Source: a virus. From it: a stretch of 59,671 bases of DNA. How positions within the stretch are numbered: position 1 is the stretch's first letter; each line of letters opens with the position of its first letter. Below the pieces are notes generated by a model that was not told the origin of the DNA, did no database searches, and worked only from the letters and a program-made list of their open reading frames with translations. Where the stretch lies: IMG/VR virus record IMGVR_UViG_3300024346_007537, positions 1-59,671 of that record. One strand, written 5' to 3'. A program made the position numbers and the translations under genes. Shown here piece by piece: positions 26,958 through 35,263 of the stretch.

Positions 26958-28027
26958 TATGCTTCTATTTTTGATTTTAAATTAGTTAACCCATTTTCGA
27001 TTGTTTTAATTCTTGAGTTCTTCAATGAATTAAATATTGAAATTACGTTACTATCGATTATATCCGCACTATATGGGATTAATGTTTCAGACATTTTAGA
27101 CTTAACCTCATCATTGATTGTTACACCCTCTAACCATGCCAAAACATAGGTTCCAAGTAGTTCAACAATCTTGTTTAAATCATACGTCCATAGACCATTC
27201 TCACTTAACCATTCAGGTTCGGTGGTTGGGATCTTACCAATTACAGGTACTTGACATTTCATAGATTCAAGTGGAAAAGTCCCAAAGGTTGAATCATCGT
27301 CTAACCACACAGAACAAATACACTCTTGTAGTTGTTTTGCAAATTCCTCGTGAGACATTTGAACCATGTCTTTAAATGTAACCCATCTTAATTGTGGGTA
27401 TCTTAGATAAAATTCAGAAATAACTCTTCGGTGTTGTCCTCTATCCCTTGCACTAATTGCAATGAATGGTTTAGTCAACGATTCAGTTGGTTTAAATATG
27501 TCACTAATTTTTGGTGGATTAATATAAATGATAGATTCTGGAAATACTGTCTGTATATATTGTTTAGATGATTTAGTTGTTGTAATTACTTTGTCAAAAC
27601 CATAGTCACTCCATCTACTACCAACCTGTAAAGTTTCAAAAATATACTCAGTCTGTTGAACTAACATCACTTTAGTACATTTTACATCTTTCAACTGTTC
27701 TAAAACATTGGAATAATATTCAGGTACAACAATTACATCGTCAATACCCATTTCAATTTGATCTTCCTTTATTGTAACAATCGGTAGATCTTTATATTTA
27801 TCTCCCATCCACGATTCAACACCAATGTAAGCCTTGTCTTCGACTAAGATATGTGCATCAAGACCTTCCTCTCTCAAGGTTAGTACAGTATCGTAAATGT
27901 ACTTAACCGCCGCTCTTGCATTATTCTTTGTGTCGTAAGTAAGAAAGTAAATTTTGTATTGGTTATTTTCCAATCTATTGAAAGCACTTTCTAATTTTTC
28001 AATATTTTCTTGTATTTGATTACTCAT
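26957..28027 (-). CDS. Glycosyltransferase, GT-B-like
   Basis: 356 residues. Rossmann-like N-terminal half (YKIYFLTYDTKNNARAAVKY) and a C-terminal donor domain with DDSTFGTFPLESMKCQVPVI, the Glu-x7-Glu-like segment of GT4-type enzymes. Overlaps the upstream small gene by 8 bp. Acceptor unknown; see the notes on the adhesin cluster. Confidence 0.75.
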   Translation of the reverse strand: MSNQIQENIEKLESAFNRLENNQYKIYFLTYDTKNNARAAVKYIYDTVLTLREEGLDAHILVEDKAYIGVESWMGDKYKDLPIVTIKEDQIEMGIDDVIVVPEYYSNVLEQLKDVKCTKVMLVQQTEYIFETLQVGSRWSDYGFDKVITTTKSSKQYIQTVFPESIIYINPPKISDIFKPTESLTKPFIAISARDRGQHRRVISEFYLRYPQLRWVTFKDMVQMSHEEFAKQLQECICSVWLDDDSTFGTFPLESMKCQVPVIGKIPTTEPEWLSENGLWTYDLNKIVELLGTYVLAWLEGVTINDEVKSKMSETLIPYSADIIDSNVISIFNSLKNSRIKTIENGLTNLKSKIEA

Positions 28028-28322
28028 TTTCGTTTTTTACTAAAATTCCGTAGTTTATTAGGGTGTTAAATGCAATTTTAAATGGTATTGATATATCCGA
28101 TGCGAGTAAACCCATCATATCATCACCTCCACCACCTTCAGTTAATAAAGTATCTATACATTGTTTTACGATGTCGTACTTAAAAACATTTATTGTTTGA
28201 TCATATCTTGGTATTGAATCCTCTTCCCCCTCTTTGGGTTCGACAGTCTCAACCTCTAACTCACTCGTCTGAGTAACTTTGTCCAAGTCGATATAATAAT
28301 ATTCTCCGAAGATTTCAACCAT
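28020..28322 (-). CDS. Small conserved hypothetical protein
   Basis: 100 residues: short beta start (IFGEYYYIDLDKV), acidic linker, then a helical part with a GGGGDD loop. Overlaps the upstream HAD-like gene by 67 bp in another frame, the longest same-strand overlap in the window, and the downstream gene by 8 bp. Function unknown. Confidence 0.5.
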   Translation of the reverse strand: MVEIFGEYYYIDLDKVTQTSELEVETVEPKEGEEDSIPRYDQTINVFKYDIVKQCIDTLLTEGGGGDDMMGLLASDISIPFKIAFNTLINYGILVKNENE

Positions 28323-28906
28323 TTATTATCTATTTCTGTTAAGTTATGTATTTCTAAGGAATTTGTAAAGTGTTGATTGTACTCAGTATTGAACTTAACA
28401 ACCTTTTTTGACTTAGGACATTGTTCAACCACTGAATGGTTATCTGTTATCCATACGTCACACTTTTTCCATAAATTCGATATCTCAGATGACATAGTGA
28501 ATTTTATGTTATTTCCCATAAATCCGTTTCTCGATAGAAAGAACAAAGTAGATGCTTTTGATTTACCTAATTCATCCAATCCCACGATTGTTATGTTATG
28601 TTCTTTATTGGTATAAATGAAATTATTTAAATCAAAGAACGTTTTAGCGTATGAAGGAGTTGCATGACCAAATATTTCAACCGCGTAGTCAATAAACGTA
28701 AAGTTTTCAAATTCATCTTTAGATTGGAATTTATAACTCTCCATTAAATGATTATTCCTTATAGGTTCAATAATATCATATTTATAACCCTTTTCATCCT
28801 CAGGTAAATCCTCAGGATCAGAATCTAAATAATGATCTTTATAATGATAATCAAACTTTGCAATTGTGTTACGTAAGACTCCGTCTATACTAATGTAAAT
28901 TTCCAT
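28256..28906 (-). CDS. HAD-like protein with altered motif I
   Basis: 216 residues. MEIYISIDGVLRNT aligns with HAD motif I DxDGVL(R), but the first Asp, the nucleophile, is Ser6. DVWITDNHSVVE near 150 resembles the motif III/IV region, and TIVGLDELGKSKASTLFFLS fits the motif II Thr/Ser strand. If correct the fold is kept but phosphatase chemistry is probably lost. Gene overlaps 28020-28322. Confidence 0.5.
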   Translation of the reverse strand: MEIYISIDGVLRNTIAKFDYHYKDHYLDSDPEDLPEDEKGYKYDIIEPIRNNHLMESYKFQSKDEFENFTFIDYAVEIFGHATPSYAKTFFDLNNFIYTNKEHNITIVGLDELGKSKASTLFFLSRNGFMGNNIKFTMSSEISNLWKKCDVWITDNHSVVEQCPKSKKVVKFNTEYNQHFTNSLEIHNLTEIDNKWLKSSENIIISTWTKLLRRVS

Positions 28907-28908
28907 AT

Positions 28909-28916
28909 ACTAAATA
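28909..28916 (-). promoter_or_regulatory. Weak late-type box TATTTAGT
   Basis: TATATTTAGTAT then ATG 28906 on the minus strand. Last bases differ from the consensus; spacing is 2 nt. Confidence 0.3.
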
Positions 28917-28946
28917 TAATAATATTGATGTTATAAGTAAAGTCTA

Positions 28947-29642
28947 TTATTCGTACCTCTTCAGGATTTTACCAATAATAGGATTCCTTACGATATCTTT
29001 ATTTGAGAACTCGAACACACCGACATTATTCAAATCTGTTAATCTCTTTTTTGCATCGTATAAACCACTCTTAGTTTTATCTCTAAATTTATCAGATTGG
29101 TCTAAATCCCCCGAAAGGAAGAATTTTGAATTATACCCGATACGAGTCAGAAGTAATTTAATTTGTGCTGGTGATGCGTTTTGTGCTTCCTCAAAAACAA
29201 GTATAGTGTTATCTACGTTCCAACCTCTCATATATGCAAGTGCCGCAACCTCAATATAACCCTCATCTTTTAATTTCTCTCGTTGTTCCTTACCTATAAT
29301 TTTATTTAAAAGGTAATACGATGGAAAAATATATGGATCAAGTTTTTCTTCAAGTCCACCAGGTAACGAACCTAACTTTTCTTCAGCTTCAACAGCTGGT
29401 CTAACAATAAGAATTTTTTCATACTTATTATCTTCTTGCCATAGTAAGTCAACCGCCCTTTTCATTGCAATAAACGATTTACCCACACCTGCGGGTCCAA
29501 AACAAAGAGTTATTTCATTATTACCGAGAACATCCCAGTAATCCTTTTGGGAGTTATTAAGAAATTTTTCACGGGGTTTTTTAAATATTTCTCTAATCCG
29601 AGCTTTGTGTGATTTCTTAACTGTTGTATTTCTTTTCGTCAT
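28947..29642 (-). CDS. phoH: PhoH-like ATPase
   Basis: 231 residues. Walker A GPAGVGKS at 49-56, ILIVRPAVEAEEKLGSLPGG and VFEEAQNASPAQIKLLLTRI (Walker B with PhoH-specific sequence), and FFLSGDLDQSD. PhoH is a common phage auxiliary gene; its domain is an ATPase/helicase-like fold, with a proposed role in RNA metabolism or phosphate stress. Stands in the nucleotide-metabolism part of the minus strand. Confidence 0.92.
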   Translation of the reverse strand: MTKRNTTVKKSHKARIREIFKKPREKFLNNSQKDYWDVLGNNEITLCFGPAGVGKSFIAMKRAVDLLWQEDNKYEKILIVRPAVEAEEKLGSLPGGLEEKLDPYIFPSYYLLNKIIGKEQREKLKDEGYIEVAALAYMRGWNVDNTILVFEEAQNASPAQIKLLLTRIGYNSKFFLSGDLDQSDKFRDKTKSGLYDAKKRLTDLNNVGVFEFSNKDIVRNPIIGKILKRYE

Positions 29643-29667
29643 TAATAATTTTAATTAATCTTATTCT

Positions 29668-30342
29668 TTATTTTCCTGTTGACCCAAAACCACCATCACC
29701 TCTCTCAGTTTCTGATAGGTCGTCACTTAAAATGAAATCAATCTTGGGGTAGGGTACTATCATTAATTGACAAATTCTATCACCTACTGAATATGTTTCA
29801 TCAGATTCAGAATTTGAATAGTTAAAGGTTGCCATTATTTCACCTCTATACCCACTATCAATAACCCCGACAGAATTTGTTAGGGATAATTTTGTTTTAC
29901 GTATTGAAGAACGGGGATAAACTAATCCTACGAAACCTATCGGTATCTCTAACGACACTCCTGTACCATATGTAATTTGATTTTTTTCTTTGTCAATAAC
30001 TACTGTGGTTGCTTGTAAATCAAGACCAGCATCACCTGTTTTACTATACTGTGGTACAACAGCATCGGGGTGTGTTAATTTAATCTTACACTTTAATGTT
30101 GCGTGCATGAATTCATCCTCGGGATTAAAAGTAACGGTGTCCTTATTTGGGAGTGTAAAATCACTATTTTTAAATTGTTTACCGATTTCTTCATCGTGTG
30201 ATAATGAGTCCATTGATAAGTCAGATAGTACTTTCGCAATTTCATTAATGTATGCGTCGTCTACATTATCTTCATCATGACTCAGTGTTTTTTCAAACCC
30301 TTCTAATTTTTTGAGGTATTCCTCTAAACTTTTCTTATCCAT
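29668..30342 (-). CDS. dut: dUTPase with an N-terminal extension
   Basis: 224 residues from ATG 30342. All five trimeric dUTPase motifs are visible: GDAGLDL (103-109), PRSSI (143-147), GVIDSGYRGEI (159-169), GDRICQLMI (188-196) and the C-terminal arm RGDGGFGSTG (214-223). It hydrolyses dUTP to dUMP and PPi. The core begins near residue 82; the first ~80 residues are an extra acidic helical region absent from ordinary dUTPases (~145-150 residues). Start 30342 overlaps the upstream gene by 8 bp. Confidence 0.93.
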   Translation of the reverse strand: MDKKSLEEYLKKLEGFEKTLSHDEDNVDDAYINEIAKVLSDLSMDSLSHDEEIGKQFKNSDFTLPNKDTVTFNPEDEFMHATLKCKIKLTHPDAVVPQYSKTGDAGLDLQATTVVIDKEKNQITYGTGVSLEIPIGFVGLVYPRSSIRKTKLSLTNSVGVIDSGYRGEIMATFNYSNSESDETYSVGDRICQLMIVPYPKIDFILSDDLSETERGDGGFGSTGK

Positions 30343-30895
30343 TTTTTTGTTCAAATATTGCCAACTCAAACCCTTGTTTAACAATTTGAGCTAATGGTGT
30401 GGAATGATATTTTGATTGTAAATCACCATCTCCTTTGTCTGAGTTTACAATTGTTTGATATTCCTCTTCACTTAAAGACACTCCGTATTTTGAACAGTAA
30501 TATGCTGATCTTTCACCGACTTTCATCGATACTAAATCATCAGAAAACTCATACATTTTACCGAGTTTATTTCTGTGCCACTCACTCTCATTTGGTTTGA
30601 ATAAAAATACCTTGCCAATTTGTGAAAGAATGGTACACTTAAGAAGACTTGAAATGTCTTGTTGTAATGACTCAGGTAATATACTGTTGACTTTAACTGC
30701 GTATTTGGATGCCACAAAAATGTGTTCCAATAAACCACCTGGATATGCACCATACATATCTAACGAAGTAGATGCGGGTGCTACGAATAAATCTTCACCT
30801 AAAAACTCTAAAAGTGGTGTACTTAAAACACCATACTTTTCAGAAGTCTCAATAAGTTTCGATTTGTTTTTTTCAATCTGTTCTTTAGATATCAT
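30335..30895 (-). CDS. HD-domain-like protein with lost HD dyad
   Basis: 186 residues. YPGGLLEHIFVASKYAVKVN and LLKCTILSQIGKVFLFKPN follow the arrangement of YhaM-type HD proteins (GGLLEHT ... LLHDIGK), but the HD pair is Ser-Gln here, so metal-dependent phosphohydrolase activity is doubtful. WHRNKLGKMYEFSDDLVSMK is a further conserved-looking block. It lies between DUF4494-like and dUTPase genes, so a nucleotide-related or regulatory role is possible. Confidence 0.55.
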   Translation of the reverse strand: MISKEQIEKNKSKLIETSEKYGVLSTPLLEFLGEDLFVAPASTSLDMYGAYPGGLLEHIFVASKYAVKVNSILPESLQQDISSLLKCTILSQIGKVFLFKPNESEWHRNKLGKMYEFSDDLVSMKVGERSAYYCSKYGVSLSEEEYQTIVNSDKGDGDLQSKYHSTPLAQIVKQGFELAIFEQKNG

Positions 30896-30898
30896 AAT

Positions 30899-31132
30899 TT
30901 ATCCTTTATAGTATTGTGGTGTAAGTTCTGAAGTTAGAATACATTCAATCGGCATCTTTGCAATTGACACACTCTGACTTGATCTCGTATCTTCGGAACG
31001 ATACTTTGTTAATACGATAGTCGCTTCTTCTATTGAGTCTGCTTCCACGACGTACTTAACCTTTGTAATTCTTGGGTTACCTTCACGGTCTAATTGTTCC
31101 ATTTCGTAACCTACTGTTGCTAAATAATACAT
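30899..31132 (-). CDS. DUF4494-like protein
   Basis: 77 residues: YLATVGYEMEQLDREGNPRI then KVKYVVEADSIEEATIVLTK follows the DUF4494 pattern (strand, linker with K-V, then YLVDALSFTEAE-like), a small family known mostly from Bacteroidetes. Function unknown; useful as a host-lineage hint. Confidence 0.55.
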   Translation of the reverse strand: MYYLATVGYEMEQLDREGNPRITKVKYVVEADSIEEATIVLTKYRSEDTRSSQSVSIAKMPIECILTSELTPQYYKG

Positions 31133-31145
31133 AATTTATCTGTTT

Positions 31146-32375
31146 TTAATTAATAATTGATTTAAAAAATTCCACTCTATTTTTAGAAACAGTGGAGAGG
31201 GAATATTTGTCTTTCACTGTTTCGTATAATTTTTCACCTAAATCTGTAACCATGTTAGGGTTGTTGATTAACCTTTTCATCTGTTGATGCCATTGTTTGT
31301 GATTTTTATTTGATGACACTAATAGAGAATTACCTTTTGGGTTAATTCCACCACCTTTCTCGATTGACGAGATTAGATCTATAAGATACGGATTTTCTTC
31401 GGTTGCAATGATTGCTTTCTTATGAAATCCCGCTTCAATAACCTTTAATTGTGATTTATTAACATTAAAGTCTGATTTAACAAGGGGTGCAAGTGAAACA
31501 TCAAAGTAATTGTAGTTATTTGCGTACTTGTTTATATCCATTGTCCATCTTCTCACATATGGTTGGTCTAATTCACCATCAAAAGATCCCTTAGTGTAGG
31601 TTTTAAGGTATGCGTTATATTCGGGTGACAACGAAGTGTCATTACCTGTAAATAAACTCTCATATCTTGACCATGCAGTTTCGTCAGGACGTATTGGTCG
31701 TTCAGTAGTCTCACCAGTGTGTCGATTTAACTCTCTCATTGTTCCTCTCAAATCAAACCCACATAGAACAAATTGTGCCTTACCCTTAAATTCCCTATGA
31801 ACTCTCGAGATTCCATCACCCATTAATGATAAATCATGTTCGTGTGATGAACCACCTAACCATCCAAAACGAACCATATCAGATTCAAGTGGTTTTGGTT
31901 GGAATTGTTTTTCTTCTTCGTTAACTGCGTTGGGGAATACCATAACATTATCCACACCTAATAATTTTTTTATAGTATCTCTATAAACGGGTGTTGTTGT
32001 TGTTATATAATCAGCAAGTCTCAATAGTTCAGATCTCTTACGAGCTAATTGATTTTTCTTGAAAGTTTCGTGGTTGGGGTGTCTATGGTCTGTTTTCCAA
32101 AAATCATCAGTATCTGCAATAACTTTGATTCCGTTTGACTTTAACCACTTAATTCTTTTCACGTTTTCTTCGTGACTTGTTTTATGTATAAATGAGTGAA
32201 ATACGACAATATCGTAGTTTGAAAAGTAATTGTCCTCGTTAGGTACGTTGAAAACAATATCCACGTGCACGTCTGATGAAAACTTATCTCCAATGTACGT
32301 AAATGGATCCAACATTCTAAATTTACCAACCCCGTGATTATCTGAGGGGATAGCTAATATCCTAATCTTTGACAT
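31146..32375 (-). CDS. Glycosyltransferase, GT4-like (GT-B fold)
   Basis: 409 residues. N-terminal Rossmann domain (IRILAIPSDNHGVGKFRMLD; IKVIADTDDFWKTDHRHPNH), VMVFPNAVNEEEKQF at the domain junction, and donor domain with VRFGWLGGSSHEHDL, DVSLAPLVKSDFNVNKSQLK and EAGFHKKAIIATE, the Glu-rich GT4 signature. Third glycosyltransferase of the minus-strand cluster. Upstream there is only a degenerate box. Confidence 0.83.
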   Translation of the reverse strand: MSKIRILAIPSDNHGVGKFRMLDPFTYIGDKFSSDVHVDIVFNVPNEDNYFSNYDIVVFHSFIHKTSHEENVKRIKWLKSNGIKVIADTDDFWKTDHRHPNHETFKKNQLARKRSELLRLADYITTTTPVYRDTIKKLLGVDNVMVFPNAVNEEEKQFQPKPLESDMVRFGWLGGSSHEHDLSLMGDGISRVHREFKGKAQFVLCGFDLRGTMRELNRHTGETTERPIRPDETAWSRYESLFTGNDTSLSPEYNAYLKTYTKGSFDGELDQPYVRRWTMDINKYANNYNYFDVSLAPLVKSDFNVNKSQLKVIEAGFHKKAIIATEENPYLIDLISSIEKGGGINPKGNSLLVSSNKNHKQWHQQMKRLINNPNMVTDLGEKLYETVKDKYSLSTVSKNRVEFFKSIIN

Positions 32376-32429
32376 ATATTAATAGTTATATATCAAAAGA
32401 TAAAGAAAAAAACTTAGGAAATCAATCCT

Positions 32430-33053
32430 TTACTTGGTTTTATTTACTCCTGTGATTTTACCTTTGAAGATGGAATCTCCGACTTTTAGTACGAGATTCT
32501 CGTTGATTGACGCTGTTTTAGATGCGTTTAAAAGTAGGTCTAATTTTCTATCTACAATTTCTTCTAAAGTGTCTTTGATTGTTTCTCTTATGATTGAAGC
32601 AATATCACCATTCTGTGTTGATGGGGTAATTTGATTTTGAATTGTTGGTTGTTGTGGTTGTGCAAGTTGGGTTGATTTAGTTAAACCTTCTTTTTCCATT
32701 AGTTTCTTTGCACCATCGAGAAATGACATGTTTAACGTCGAATCTAAACTAATTGCATCCGCTTGTGGTATTGGGTTATTTATCATCGCTTCTTGTATTG
32801 CCTTTGGTAGTTTAGAGTTTCTGATTTTGTCAGCGTTAACGGGTGTTGAATTTGTACGAGGTTCGCTCGTTTGAGATGAGTTCGTTTGTTGTGGTGTAGT
32901 GTCTTTCATGAGGTCTTCAGGTGATGATAAGTAACTCTTTGGATCAATATTACCTGTCGTGAAACTATTACCATCAACTTTATTCATTACTTTTTTTGCA
33001 CCGACCAATTTTCTCATTAAGTCATTCTCATTAATTCTTGCTGGTTCTGCCAT
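32430..33053 (-). CDS. Hypothetical protein with Pro/Gln/Ser-rich linkers
   Basis: 207 residues: helical start (NDLMRKLVGAKKVMNKV), Thr/Pro/Gln-rich linkers, a helix around 145-175 (IASIIRETIKDTLEEIVDRK) and a short beta end (LVLKVGDSIFKGKITGV). Likely a virion accessory by its late-type box and neighbours. Family not recognised. Confidence 0.5.
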   Translation of the reverse strand: MAEPARINENDLMRKLVGAKKVMNKVDGNSFTTGNIDPKSYLSSPEDLMKDTTPQQTNSSQTSEPRTNSTPVNADKIRNSKLPKAIQEAMINNPIPQADAISLDSTLNMSFLDGAKKLMEKEGLTKSTQLAQPQQPTIQNQITPSTQNGDIASIIRETIKDTLEEIVDRKLDLLLNASKTASINENLVLKVGDSIFKGKITGVNKTK

Positions 33054-33073
33054 GTGTTCTATTTTATATAGAA

Positions 33074-33081
33074 TATAAATA
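33074..33081 (-). promoter_or_regulatory. Late-type box TATTTATA
   Basis: ATATATTTATATTC on the minus strand, 20 nt before ATG 33053. Confidence 0.6.
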
Positions 33082-33083
33082 TA

Positions 33084-33830
33084 TTATTTTGAATTATAAA
33101 GTAATTCCTTAATTCTATTAATACTTTCATTCAAATTATCGTAATTATTATCTTCTTGATCCTCATCGTCATCATTATCGTCAACAATTGGAGGTTCAAT
33201 ACTTGGTGTGTTATTAGGTTCTGGTTCTGGTAGATCCGTAGATGTTCTTTGTTGTGTTGGTTCCACTTCAGGTTCCCCTTGTATTGGTTCCACATCAGGT
33301 TCTTGAGTTTGTGGTTCTCTTTGTATTGGTTCCACTTCAGGTTCCTGAGTTTGTGGTTCTCTTTGTACGGGTTCTTGAGTTTGTGGTTCAGGTGTTGATG
33401 ACCAATCTGAAGTAACGTAAGTCACAGACATTGATTTATCATCACCTTCTTTGTAACCTTCTCTTTTTTGGTCGAAGGTCTCTTCATCGTATATTTCTAC
33501 TTGATTCATTCGTCCAACTATGAAGGTTCTCCAATTACCTTTTTGGAAACCTGTTTTAGATTTTGATGGTTGGTCAACCCATGCTCTTACAACCATGTTT
33601 CCTTTTTTTGATAAACCAAGAGCGACTAATTCCGCCTTAACTCTTTTTCCTGCTTGAACTGTTTTTCTTGGTCCATTATAGAAAAAGGAAACGGGATGTC
33701 TCTTTTTAACTGCATTTGCAATTGAACCCGGTCTCGACGAAGAGTTACTCAAATATTTGGGTACACCATCCTTGTTTGTTGCGACTTGTTCCCCAAGTAA
33801 GAATTTGTATATGTCTTTAAATAATTTCAT
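33084..33830 (-). CDS. WYL-like domain protein with Pro/Gln/Glu repeat tail
   Basis: 248 residues. Residues ~30-115 (HPVSFFYNGPRKTVQAGKRV, VALGLSKKGNMVVRAWVDQP, WRTFIVGRMNQVEI) match the strand order of WYL domains, SH3-like ligand-binding modules. Residues 145-205 are imperfect EPQTQEP/EVEPIQ repeats, then an acidic linker and a C-terminal helix. WYL domains usually sit in regulators; here there is no DNA-binding domain, so a structural role is also possible. TAATG junction with the upstream repeat protein. Confidence 0.5.
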   Translation of the reverse strand: MKLFKDIYKFLLGEQVATNKDGVPKYLSNSSSRPGSIANAVKKRHPVSFFYNGPRKTVQAGKRVKAELVALGLSKKGNMVVRAWVDQPSKSKTGFQKGNWRTFIVGRMNQVEIYDEETFDQKREGYKEGDDKSMSVTYVTSDWSSTPEPQTQEPVQREPQTQEPEVEPIQREPQTQEPDVEPIQGEPEVEPTQQRTSTDLPEPEPNNTPSIEPPIVDDNDDDEDQEDNNYDNLNESINRIKELLYNSK

Positions 33831-34771
33831 TAAAAATCGGGGTATGTTTTAGTTTCAGAAAAGAAATTTCTGTTAACACCGTCAACTCGAGTGTTGATAT
33901 CCGTTAAACTACCTATTTTACCGTTATTCTCACCTTTACCTAACTCATCACCGTCAGACAATGCGTTTTGATGTGTGGAATCATATCCATTACTTTCGTT
34001 ATAAACGTTTCTTCCTGTGTTATCTGTTCGGGTGTTGATATCTGTTAAACCACCCACATTTCCTATATTCTCACCTTTACCTAATTCATCACCATCCGAC
34101 AATGCGTTTTGATGTACCAAACTATATCCGTTTGAATCATTATATGTGTTTCTATTGGTTAAGTCTGTTCGAGTATTAATGTCTGTTAAACCACCAACAT
34201 TTCCGTTATTTTCTCCTTTACCTAATTCATCACCATCAGACAGTGCGTTTTCATGAGAAGTACCATATCCATTCGCTTCGGTATATGTGTTTCTACCTGT
34301 ATTATCTGTTCGGGTGTTAATATCACTTAATCCACCGATTTTACCACTATTCTCACCCTTACCTAATTCATCACCATCTGATAGTGCGTTGGGATGACCA
34401 ACACTATAACCATTATCAACATTATAAGAGTTTCTTTTAACGTTTTCTTGTCTTTGGATATTGTCTGATTTTGTACCGATTTTACCGTTGTTTTCACCTC
34501 GACCTAATTCGTCACCATCAGACAGCGCGTTTTCGTGAGATGTACCGTATCCATTCGCTTCGGTATATGTGTTTCTACCTAAAACATCTAATCTACTTTG
34601 GATATCAATACTACTACCTATTTTTCCATTATTATCACCTTTCCCCAATTCGTCACCATCAGATAGTGCGTTGGGATGTGTTGTGTTATAGGATTTAAGA
34701 CTTTTATACTCATTCCTCGCCAATGCGTCTTCCCTAAATTTATCAGATATTGATTGTATTTGACTTGCCAT
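33830..34771 (-). CDS. Tandem 47-residue repeat protein
   Basis: 313 residues made mostly of six copies of a 47-residue unit with the core HxNALSDGDELGKGENNGKI followed by TDINTRTD and RNTYxxxNGY. Gly/Asn/Asp-rich, no Cys. The SDGDELGKG core resembles the Asp-rich turns of thrombospondin type 3-like calcium-binding repeats, so metal binding is possible. Length would scale with copy number. TAATG junctions on both sides put it in a virion-accessory operon. No known family. Confidence 0.6.
   Translation of the reverse strand: MASQIQSISDKFREDALARNEYKSLKSYNTTHPNALSDGDELGKGDNNGKIGSSIDIQSRLDVLGRNTYTEANGYGTSHENALSDGDELGRGENNGKIGTKSDNIQRQENVKRNSYNVDNGYSVGHPNALSDGDELGKGENSGKIGGLSDINTRTDNTGRNTYTEANGYGTSHENALSDGDELGKGENNGNVGGLTDINTRTDLTNRNTYNDSNGYSLVHQNALSDGDELGKGENIGNVGGLTDINTRTDNTGRNVYNESNGYDSTHQNALSDGDELGKGENNGKIGSLTDINTRVDGVNRNFFSETKTYPDF
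33935..34680 (-). repeat. Six 141-bp coding tandem repeats
   Basis: The NALSDGDELG-coding core recurs every 141 bp (for example near 33938, 34079, 34220). Copies differ mostly at silent sites, so the protein is under selection and the array is not brand new. Confidence 0.85.
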
Positions 34772-35262
34772 TATAATAAACCTTTTATTCTTTCTACCTC
34801 TTCAAAGATACCAAGTGATGATATTGGAGAGACAGAAGTTTTATCAGAATTAGATTTCAACATATTAGTAGGAACACGACTACTTGTCTTTTTTGTGTGT
34901 TTCTTTAAAAAACTATTTTGTCTAATATCGTTGAGTTGACCAATTTCATTTGCTCTCTTTTGAGAATTCTTATTATTCTTAATTAAAGTTCTTTCACCAT
35001 TTAAATGTGTTTCTCCCCATTGTAACATTAGATCACCACCCATAAGTTTAAATTGGATACTATCTTTTAGTTCGGGTTTCTTTAAATCATATATAATTGA
35101 TTTTAACTGACTGTAACTAACATTTCTGGTTTTAATTAAACCTTTCGCTCTTTGAACACCCACAACAGATTTGTCCTTCAACGACGTTATCACACCGTGA
35201 ATGTAATTGAATACGTTATCGGGTAATTTAAAAATTCTATTTTGTAGTTTACTGTTACTCAT
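34771..35262 (-). CDS. Hypothetical protein, basic
   Basis: 163 residues, Lys-rich. N-terminal helical part (LPDNVFNYIHGVITSLKDKS, AKGLIKTRNVSYSQLKSIIY) and a disordered Ser/Lys C-terminus ending in a helix. Between 35264-35998 and the repeat protein in one operon. Family not recognised. Confidence 0.5.
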   Translation of the reverse strand: MSNSKLQNRIFKLPDNVFNYIHGVITSLKDKSVVGVQRAKGLIKTRNVSYSQLKSIIYDLKKPELKDSIQFKLMGGDLMLQWGETHLNGERTLIKNNKNSQKRANEIGQLNDIRQNSFLKKHTKKTSSRVPTNMLKSNSDKTSVSPISSLGIFEEVERIKGLL

Positions 35263-35263
35263 T

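Noticed and set aside
33935-34680. Possible CRISPR-like array (regular 141-bp repeats)
   Set aside because: The repeats are in-frame coding units of one protein, with no short direct repeat and unique spacer pattern.
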